Shown here piece by piece: positions 57,991 to 64,000 of a DNA stretch of 64,000 nucleotides. The stretch's first letter is position 1. Each line of letters opens with the position of its first letter. Source of the stretch: Falsiroseomonas sp050563545 (lineage in GTDB: Bacteria > Pseudomonadota > Alphaproteobacteria > Acetobacterales > Acetobacteraceae); assembly GCF_050563545.1 (NCBI RefSeq), contig NZ_JBNXUM010000005.1:186001-250000 (forward strand). Reading direction: 5' to 3'. Made by a program: the position numbers and the translations under genes. The notes below the pieces were generated by a model. It did no database searches. It was not told the DNA's origin and saw nothing but the letters and a program-made list of their open reading frames with translations.

Positions 57991-58677
57991 ACCCGCTTCG
58001 CCGCCATCCGCGCCCGCGGCGAGGCGGTAGCCCACGCCGCGCACGGTCTGCACCACCACGCCGCTGCCCGCCGCGGAAAGCCGGGCGCGCAGGCGATGCA
58101 CGCAGACCTCCACCGCATTGGGCTGCAGAGCGCGGTCGAGCCCGGCGAGCCGGTTCTCCAGCGTCTGCTTCGCGACCGGCCGCGGCGCGGCGCGGATCAG
58201 CGCCTCGAGCAGGCTGCGCTCGCGCGGCGGCGGGTCGAAGGGGGCGCCGGAGACCGTGAGGCCGCGGGTCAGCGGGTCGAAGGACAGCGCGCCGAGCCCG
58301 ATCGGCGCCACGCCGCGCGGCCCGCGCCGCTGCGCGGCATTCAGGCGGGAGATCAGCTCGGCCAGCGAGACCGGCTTCACGATGTAGTCGTCGGCGCCGA
58401 GGTCGAGGCCCTGGCAGACTTCTTCCACCGTGCCGCGGGCGGTCATCACCAGCACCGGCGGCGCGCCGGGCCGGTTCCGCAGGCCGCGCACGAGGTCGAG
58501 CCCGTCGCCGTCGGGCAGGCCGCGGTCCAGCACGACCGCGTCGTAGTCGCCGGTGGCCACCGCAGCTTCCGCTTCCTCCAGCGTGCCGACGGCCTCGGCC
58601 TGCCAACCCGCGCGCCGGAGGCCTTCCGCCAGCAGCGCGGCCAGGCGATCGCTGTCCTCGACCAGCAGAACCCGCAT
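57988..58677 (-). CDS. OmpR-family response regulator
   Basis: This 229-residue regulator has a receiver with Asp51 in YDAVVLDRGLPDGDGLDLV and Lys in DYIVKPVSLAELI, then a C-terminal winged helix (LSFDPLTRGLTVSGAPFDPPPRERSLLEALIRA ... AVEVCVHRLRARL ... VVQTVRGVGYRLA). It resembles the TctD/QseB group, whose members bind paired direct half-sites. Divergent from its kinase, 98 bases apart. The CTTACG pairs nearby are candidate targets. Confidence 0.94.
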   Translation of the reverse strand: MRVLLVEDSDRLAALLAEGLRRAGWQAEAVGTLEEAEAAVATGDYDAVVLDRGLPDGDGLDLVRGLRNRPGAPPVLVMTARGTVEEVCQGLDLGADDYIVKPVSLAELISRLNAAQRRGPRGVAPIGLGALSFDPLTRGLTVSGAPFDPPPRERSLLEALIRAAPRPVAKQTLENRLAGLDRALQPNAVEVCVHRLRARLSAAGSGVVVQTVRGVGYRLAAGADGGEAG

Positions 58678-58775
58678 CGTTGCCTTTTCCGAAGCGCCCG
58701 CGATGCTAGCGTGCGACGGCGGGATCGCGCCATCCCGCGTGCACAAGCCCGCCGCCTCTGGTCTAGACTGCCGGC

Positions 58776-60206
58776 ATGCGCGGATACGCCGAACCGAAGA
58801 AGCCGAGCCTGCTGCAGCAGCTCGCGGCCATCCACCTCTTCGTCGGGCTGATCGGGCTCGTCGTGGGGGGCATCGTCCTGCACCGGACGCTCAACACCGT
58901 GGTGTGGGACCAGCATCGCCGCGCCGTGATCGAGGCCGGCCAGGCCATCATCCAGCGGCTCCGCACCGAGGGGGTGGAGGGGCTGCGCCGGCCCCTGCCG
59001 GCCGAGCCCGCCCGCCGCTTCGACGCGGCCACCGGCTCGATGCGTTATGCCGTGATCGACGAGACGGGGCGGGTCCTCGCGGTCTCGCCGGGGGCGGAGT
59101 CGCTCTTTCCGCGGCTGGAGTCCGGCCACATCCCCGACGCCTTCCAGGAAGGCGCCGACGGCTCCCGGCTGTGGGGGGTGACGGAGCCGGTGGCGACGCC
59201 GCGCGGGCACCTGCTGCTGCAGATCGGGCAGGACATGGACCGCGGCTATGTCGTGCTGGACGACGTGGCGCCCGCCGCGGTCGGGCCGATCCTGCTGGTG
59301 CTGGCCCTCGGCGGGCTGGTGCTGTTCGGCGCCAATGCGCTGCTGCTGACGCTGGCGATGCGCCCGCTGCGGCGCGCGGCGGAGGAGGCGACGCAGATCG
59401 GCCGCGGCGGGCGCCAGCGCCTGAGCGCCGAGCACCTGCCGCCGGAGGTCGAGCCGCTGATCGCCGCGGTGAATGCCGGGCTCGACCGGCTGGACGAGGC
59501 GCTGGTCTGGCACCGCGCCTTCTCCGAGGAGGTCGCGCATGAGCTGCGCACGCCGCTCGCGATCGTGCAGGTGGAACTCGACCTGCTCGATCCCGGCCCC
59601 GCGCGGGACCGGCTGCGGCGCGACATCGAGGGCCTGGCGCAGCTCGTGACGGACCTGCTCGAGGCCGCGGAGGCGTCGCGGGACGCGGCAATCGAGGCCG
59701 GCGTGTTCGACTTGGCCGCGCTGGCGCGGGAGACCGCGGAGCGGCTCGGCGGCATGGCGGAGCGCGAGGGGCATGTGGTGGTCCCGCCGCCGCCAGGTCC
59801 GCCGCAGCTCGTGCGCGGGAACCGCGACGCGATCGGCCGCGCGATCCGCAACCTCGTGGAGAATGCGCTGTCGCATTCGCCGCCCGGAGCGCCGGTCGAG
59901 GTGCTGCTGCCCGAGGCGCCGGAGGGCGAGGTGCGGGTCGCGGTCGCGGACCACGGGCCGGGCGTGCCGAAGGCGGAACGGGACAAGGTCTTCCGCCGCC
60001 ACTGGCGCGCCGGCGACACGCACCGGCGCGGCTTAGGCCTCGGCCTGTCCATCGTGGAGCGGATCGTGCGCGCGCATGGCGGGCGGGTGCAGGTCGGCGA
60101 CACCCCCGGCGGCGGGGCGCTCTTCGTGATCGGATTGCCCAGGGCGCAGCGAGAGACGGCGGAGGAGCCGGCGCGCGGCGCGCTCGCGCAGCCCCAGCCG
60201 GCCTGA
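58776..60206 (+). CDS. Sensor histidine kinase partner
   Basis: This 476-residue kinase has helices at about 20-42 (FVGLIGLVVGGIVLHRTL) and 168-190 (VGPILLVLALGGLVLFGANALLLTLA), a 125-residue periplasmic sensor, a HAMP-like linker, His255 in FSEEVAHELRTPLAIVQVELDLL, and N/G boxes (RNLVENALSHSPPGAP, DHGPGVPK, GLGLSIVERIV). It is of the QseC/TctE type. Located directly before the efflux genes, it likely senses an envelope or metal signal. Confidence 0.94.
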   Translation: MRGYAEPKKPSLLQQLAAIHLFVGLIGLVVGGIVLHRTLNTVVWDQHRRAVIEAGQAIIQRLRTEGVEGLRRPLPAEPARRFDAATGSMRYAVIDETGRVLAVSPGAESLFPRLESGHIPDAFQEGADGSRLWGVTEPVATPRGHLLLQIGQDMDRGYVVLDDVAPAAVGPILLVLALGGLVLFGANALLLTLAMRPLRRAAEEATQIGRGGRQRLSAEHLPPEVEPLIAAVNAGLDRLDEALVWHRAFSEEVAHELRTPLAIVQVELDLLDPGPARDRLRRDIEGLAQLVTDLLEAAEASRDAAIEAGVFDLAALARETAERLGGMAEREGHVVVPPPPGPPQLVRGNRDAIGRAIRNLVENALSHSPPGAPVEVLLPEAPEGEVRVAVADHGPGVPKAERDKVFRRHWRAGDTHRRGLGLGLSIVERIVRAHGGRVQVGDTPGGGALFVIGLPRAQRETAEEPARGALAQPQPA

Positions 60207-60236
60207 CCGCCAGTCGCCCGCGGCGACCTGGCCGGT

Positions 60237-61541
60237 TCAGTCGCCGGAGGCGACGCGGTCGATGAAGAGGGCGCCGCCGCTCACGATGCGGGCGTCGGCG
60301 GGCAGGCCCTCCGTGATCTGCACGAGATTGCCCTCCCGCAGGCCGGTGCGCACGCTGCGCAGCACGAAGCGGTCGTCATCCAGCGCCTGCCAGACCGCGG
60401 CCTGCGGCCCGCGATAGATCAGCGCGCCGGCGGGCACGGCGACGCTCTCCTGGTTCTCGCCCACCGCGATCCGGAAGGCCGCGAACATCTCGGGCTTCAG
60501 CACCCCGTCGGGATCGGCGACCGCGGCGCGCACGGCCAGCCGGCGCGTCGTGGCGTCGAGCGCGTTCGCGACATGCTCGATCCGTGCGGGGAACAGCCGG
60601 CCGGGCAGTGCATCCACGGTGACCTGCACCGACTGGCCGACGCGCACCATCGGCGCATCGAGCTCGCGCACCGCCGCAACGAGCCAGACGTCGGAGAGGT
60701 CGGCGATGGTGAAGACGGGATCGGCGCCGCCGGCGTTCAGCCACTGGCCCGGGCCGATGCGGCGCTGCACGACGGTGCCTGGCAGCGGCGCGCGGACCTC
60801 GATCACGGCGTTGACGCGGCGCGTGCGCTCGATCTCGGCGACGGCGGCGGCGTCGCGGCCTAGCACGCGCAGACGGTCGCGCGCGGCGGCGAGCGAGGCT
60901 TCGGCGGTGCGCTGGTCGGCCAGCGCATTGGCCAGGTCGGCCTCGGCCTGCTCCACGTCGCGGCGCGCCGCGGCGCGGACGGCGAAGAGTTCCTTCTGGC
61001 GCGTTTCGTTGCGGCGCGTGAGCTCGACCTGGTTGCGCGCCTTGGCCTGCGCGTCGAGTGCCGCGAGCAGGTCGTTGGTGGCGGCCGTCAGGTCCGTCGT
61101 CTCGATCTCGAACAGCACGTCGCCGGCCTGCACGGCCTGGCCGGGCTGGGCGGCGACGCGCACGACGCGCCCGTTGTAGGGCGGGTAGACCGGGGTGGAA
61201 CGGTCCTCGTTGTAGGCGATGCGGCCTTCGGCCAGGCGCTCCGGGCGGAAGGCGCGCCGGGTGACGGGCTCGATCCGCAGCATGCGGGTCTCGTTCGCGT
61301 TCAGGCGGAAACTTCCGTCGGCGAGACGTCCCGCATTGGACGCGGCGGCGGCGGGGGCGACCACGGCAGGGGCGTCCAGCATCTCGAGCTTCCAGGCCGC
61401 GCCGCCGGCCGCGGCGGCGAGCGCCAGCGCGCCGAGCACCATGAACCGCCGACGCGAACGGAGCGGCGCCGGGGGCGCATCCGCCGTCGTCATCGGGGCG
61501 ACCTCGGCGAGTGGCGCCTCGGTCTTCGGAGCCAGATGCAT
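60237..61541 (-). CDS. RND efflux periplasmic adaptor
   Basis: This membrane-fusion protein (434 residues from ATG 61541; ATG 61577 also possible) has a signal/anchor (RRFMVLGALALAAAAGGAAWKLE), a barrel-sandwich motif (PPYNGRVVRVAAQPGQAVQAGDVLFEIET), long alpha-hairpin and ALPGTVVQRRIGPGQWLNAGG-like second half. It is related to the CusB/CzcB group. Divergent from the RND permease gene, which is unusual. Confidence 0.88.
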   Translation of the reverse strand: MHLAPKTEAPLAEVAPMTTADAPPAPLRSRRRFMVLGALALAAAAGGAAWKLEMLDAPAVVAPAAAASNAGRLADGSFRLNANETRMLRIEPVTRRAFRPERLAEGRIAYNEDRSTPVYPPYNGRVVRVAAQPGQAVQAGDVLFEIETTDLTAATNDLLAALDAQAKARNQVELTRRNETRQKELFAVRAAARRDVEQAEADLANALADQRTAEASLAAARDRLRVLGRDAAAVAEIERTRRVNAVIEVRAPLPGTVVQRRIGPGQWLNAGGADPVFTIADLSDVWLVAAVRELDAPMVRVGQSVQVTVDALPGRLFPARIEHVANALDATTRRLAVRAAVADPDGVLKPEMFAAFRIAVGENQESVAVPAGALIYRGPQAAVWQALDDDRFVLRSVRTGLREGNLVQITEGLPADARIVSGGALFIDRVASGD

Positions 61542-61650
61542 CGTGTCTCGACCCTTGGTGTTCGGCGGGGATTCCATCGCATTCCCGTGGCGCCGCCGGG
61601 GCGCATCCGTGGCACGGGCGCCGCCGTTGCCATGCTTGTGCCGCACGGCG

Positions 61651-61712
61651 CTTACGGATTGCTTACGCGCCGGGCGGGCGGCGCGCCGGCGCCAACTTAC
61701 ATCGCCCTTACG
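61651..61712. promoter_or_regulatory. Two CTTACG-type pairs in the divergent RND promoter region
   Basis: Pair one is CTTACG-GATTG-CTTACG (61651-61667), about 110 bases before the adaptor ATG. Pair two is CTTAC-ATCGCC-CTTACG (61696-61712), about 90 bases before the permease TTG. Both use 11-base spacing. They fit an OmpR/TctD-type regulator controlling both genes. Confidence 0.7.
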
Positions 61713-61801
61713 CCGCGATTGCGGCCTTGCCGGGCCGGCACGGCGCAGGGTTCTACTCCGCCCGCGTCGGGTAGCTCCGACATCGCAGGAGTTGTCTCGG
61801 C

Positions 61802-64000
61802 TTGCGCCACGTCGTCGCCTTCTCGCTGGAGCGCCGCCCGCTCGTCCTGCTGCTCTTCGCGGTCTTCCTCGTCGTCGGCGCCGCCGGGTTCCGCGCGCTC
61901 AACATCGAGGCGTATCCCGATCCCGTGCCACCCACGGTCGTGATCATCACGCAGAATCCCGGCCAGAACGCCGAGGAGATCGAGCGCACCATCACGATCC
62001 CGATCGAGGTCGCGATGTCAGGGCTGCCAAACCTGACGACGGTGCGCTCCACCTCGCTCTTCGGCCTGTCCGACGTGCGCGTGCAGTTCAACTTCAACTA
62101 CACCTATGACGAGGCGGTGCAGCAGGTGCTGAACCGGCTGGGACAGCTGTCGGGGCTGCCGGAGGGCGCGCAGCCCGGGATCTCGCCGGCCTCGCCGATC
62201 GGCGAGATCATGCGCTACCGCCTGGTCGGGCCGCCGGGCTTCCCGCTGGAGGACCTCAAGACCCTGCAGGACTGGGTGCTGGACCGGCGCTTCAAGCGCG
62301 TACCCGGCGTGATCGACGTGACCACCTTCGGCGGGCTGTCGAAGACCTATTCGGTCGAGGTGGACCTCGGCCGGCTGCGCGCCTACGGGCTCGACCTGCC
62401 CCAGGTCATCGAGCAGATCCGCCGGAACTCCGTCAATGTCGGCGCGGGAACGATGAACCTCGGCCCGCAATCCGTGGTGGTGCAGGGGGTGGGGCTGATC
62501 CGCTCGCTGGATGATCTGCGCGCGGTGGTGCTGGGCAGCCAGGGCGGCGTGCCGGTGCTGCTGTCGGACGTCGCGACGGTGCAGACGGGCAACTTGCCTC
62601 GGCTCGGCATCGCGGGGCACGAGGGCGATGACGACGTGGTGCTCGGGACCGTGCTGATGCGCCGCGGCCAGCAGACCCTGCCGACCATCCACGGCGTGCA
62701 GGAGGCGGTTGCCGAGATCAACGGCGGGGGCGTGCTGCCGCCCGGCGTGCGCCTGGTGCCGCTCTATGACCGGGAGGACCTGGTCTCGACCACGACGAAG
62801 AAGGTGGTGAGGAACATCATTGAGGGCGTGCTGCTGATCCTGGTGATCCAGTGGCTTTTCCTAGGGGATTTCCGCGGCGCGCTGGTGATCGCCGCGACCA
62901 TCCCCTTCGCCTTCTTCTTCGCGGTGCTGATGATGCTGGCCCGCGGCGAGAGCGCGAACCTGCTGTCGGTGGGTGCGCTGGATTTCGGCCTGCTGGTGGA
63001 TGCGACCGTCATCATGGTCGAGAACATCTTCCGCCACCTCGGCCTGGCGCGGAAGGCGCGCGGCGGGCCGCATCCCGTGGTGCAGACCGTGCTGCGCGCC
63101 GCAAGCGAGGTGGCGCCCGCCATCTTCTTCTCCGCGCTCATAATCCTCGCCGCCTTCATCCCGCTCTTCACGATGGGCGGGATCGAGGGGCGGATCTTCG
63201 GCCCGATGGCCAAGACCTATGCCTATGCCATCGCCGGCGCGCTGATCGCGACCTTCACCATCACGCCCGCGCTGTCGGCGACGCTGTTCAGGGCCGACAC
63301 CGAGGAACGCGACACGCTGATCATGCGCGTGATCCGCCGCGGCTTCGACGCGATCTTCGCCGCCGGCATGCGCCGGAAGCTCGTCACGCTGGGGCTGGCG
63401 GGGTTGATGGTGGTGGGCTCCATGGGCGTGCTGACGCGGCTCGGCGCGGAGTTCCTGCCGACGCTCGAGGAAGGCTCGATCTGGCTGCGCGCGACGATGC
63501 CGGCCACCATCTCGCTCGAGGAAGGCAACCCGGTCGCGAACCGCATCCGCCGCACGCTGATGGAATTCCCCGAGGTCGTCACCGTGACGTCTCAGCAGGG
63601 GCGGCCGGACGACGGCACGGACAGCGCGGGCTTCTTCAACGCGGAGTTCTTCGTCCCGCTTCGCCCGCAGGAGGAATGGCGGACCGCGGCCGACCGCGAC
63701 GGGCTGGTCGCGGCGGTCAACGCCAGGCTGTCGCGCGACTTCCCGGGGGTGGAGTTCTCCTTTTCCCAGACGATCTCCGACAACGTCCAGGAAGCGGCGT
63801 CGGGCGTGAAGGGCGCGAATGCGGTGAAGGTGATCGGGCCCGATCCTGCCGTCGCGTCCCGCGTCGCCAACGCCATCGCGCGGGAGCTTGCGCGGACGCC
63901 GGGCGTCGCCGATCTCGGCGTGCTGCTCTCGGTCGGGCAGCAGACGCTGTCCGTCACCGTGGACCGCGCGCGGGCGGCGCGGCAGGGGCTCGCGGTCGGC
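61802..64000 (+). CDS. RND heavy-metal-type efflux permease (partial, runs off window)
   Basis: The frame from TTG 61802 is open to the window end (733 codons visible; the full family is over 1000). It has the N-terminal helix FSLERRPLVLLLFAVFLVVGAAGFRALNIEAYPDP, the porter domain, and GALDFGLLVDATVIMVENIFRHL with the proton-relay Asp of the HME (CzcA/CusA) group. It would pump metals or other toxic compounds with the divergent adaptor and a TolC-like channel. A TTG start is inferred from the family N-terminus. Confidence 0.92.
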   Translation, partial: MRHVVAFSLERRPLVLLLFAVFLVVGAAGFRALNIEAYPDPVPPTVVIITQNPGQNAEEIERTITIPIEVAMSGLPNLTTVRSTSLFGLSDVRVQFNFNYTYDEAVQQVLNRLGQLSGLPEGAQPGISPASPIGEIMRYRLVGPPGFPLEDLKTLQDWVLDRRFKRVPGVIDVTTFGGLSKTYSVEVDLGRLRAYGLDLPQVIEQIRRNSVNVGAGTMNLGPQSVVVQGVGLIRSLDDLRAVVLGSQGGVPVLLSDVATVQTGNLPRLGIAGHEGDDDVVLGTVLMRRGQQTLPTIHGVQEAVAEINGGGVLPPGVRLVPLYDREDLVSTTTKKVVRNIIEGVLLILVIQWLFLGDFRGALVIAATIPFAFFFAVLMMLARGESANLLSVGALDFGLLVDATVIMVENIFRHLGLARKARGGPHPVVQTVLRAASEVAPAIFFSALIILAAFIPLFTMGGIEGRIFGPMAKTYAYAIAGALIATFTITPALSATLFRADTEERDTLIMRVIRRGFDAIFAAGMRRKLVTLGLAGLMVVGSMGVLTRLGAEFLPTLEEGSIWLRATMPATISLEEGNPVANRIRRTLMEFPEVVTVTSQQGRPDDGTDSAGFFNAEFFVPLRPQEEWRTAADRDGLVAAVNARLSRDFPGVEFSFSQTISDNVQEAASGVKGANAVKVIGPDPAVASRVANAIARELARTPGVADLGVLLSVGQQTLSVTVDRARAARQGLAVG

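Overview
The window reads as a high-GC alphaproteobacterium, most likely an acetic-acid-bacteria relative (Acetobacteraceae, Roseomonas-like). The basis is the very high GC3, the core order argS - SPOR protein - nagZ - M50 protease - scpA - scpB - tatBC - serS, a popZ-like gene just before valS, and HWE-type signalling. The genus is an inference from gene order and style; no 16S gene is present.

Positions 1 to about 19.3 kb are accessory DNA. The left edge cuts a P4-type tyrosine integrase. After it come an AlpA/excisionase-like regulator, a 31-residue membrane microprotein, a PD-(D/E)XK-like protein, a primase-polymerase-like protein and an iteron-like repeat, which together form the control and replication module of an integrative element. 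Next is the most interesting locus, a DinG-type (type IV, IV-A-like) CRISPR-Cas system: csf3(cas5) - csf1-like - cas6 - csf2(cas7) - CRISPR array - csf4(dinG) - HNH nuclease gene - orf235. All genes lie on the + strand with 4-base overlaps or very short gaps, and the array sits inside the operon. There is no cas1/cas2. The HNH gene is in the same reading frame as dinG, separated only by one TAG and two codons. The leader-distal repeats have drifted but mostly keep their hairpin through paired changes or G-U pairs.

From 11.7 to 14.1 kb a minus-strand cluster encodes Ku, an SRAP-fold protein that appears to lack every catalytic residue, and two unknown proteins. A receiver protein, a large HWE histidine kinase, an exported RidA-like protein and several small unknown genes complete the accessory part, which ends near tRNA-Asn and tRNA-Cys.

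From about 19.8 kb the window is chromosome-like: Pcm-like protein, TolC, PopZ-like protein, ValS; a PNPOx-like protein with a divergent LysR regulator; IlvD; two tyrosine-rich lipoproteins; Xth; a lipase; a TetR-controlled HlyD/ABC-2 exporter with an obvious palindromic operator; ErpA and Dgt; a Bug-type binding protein; a Tat-exported vanadium haloperoxidase-like protein; an aromatic-acid operon (FAD hydroxylase, benzoate-CoA-type ligase, SDR); ArgS to SerS; YajC, SodB, a phytoene-synthase-fold protein; and at the right edge a two-component system plus a divergently arranged RND efflux adaptor and permease (the permease runs off the window). Paired CTTACG half-sites with 11-base spacing occur in the RND intergenic region and upstream of a distant small membrane gene, suggesting a regulon for the nearby OmpR-type regulator. 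A roughly 62-bp dispersed repeat marks two convergent gene junctions.
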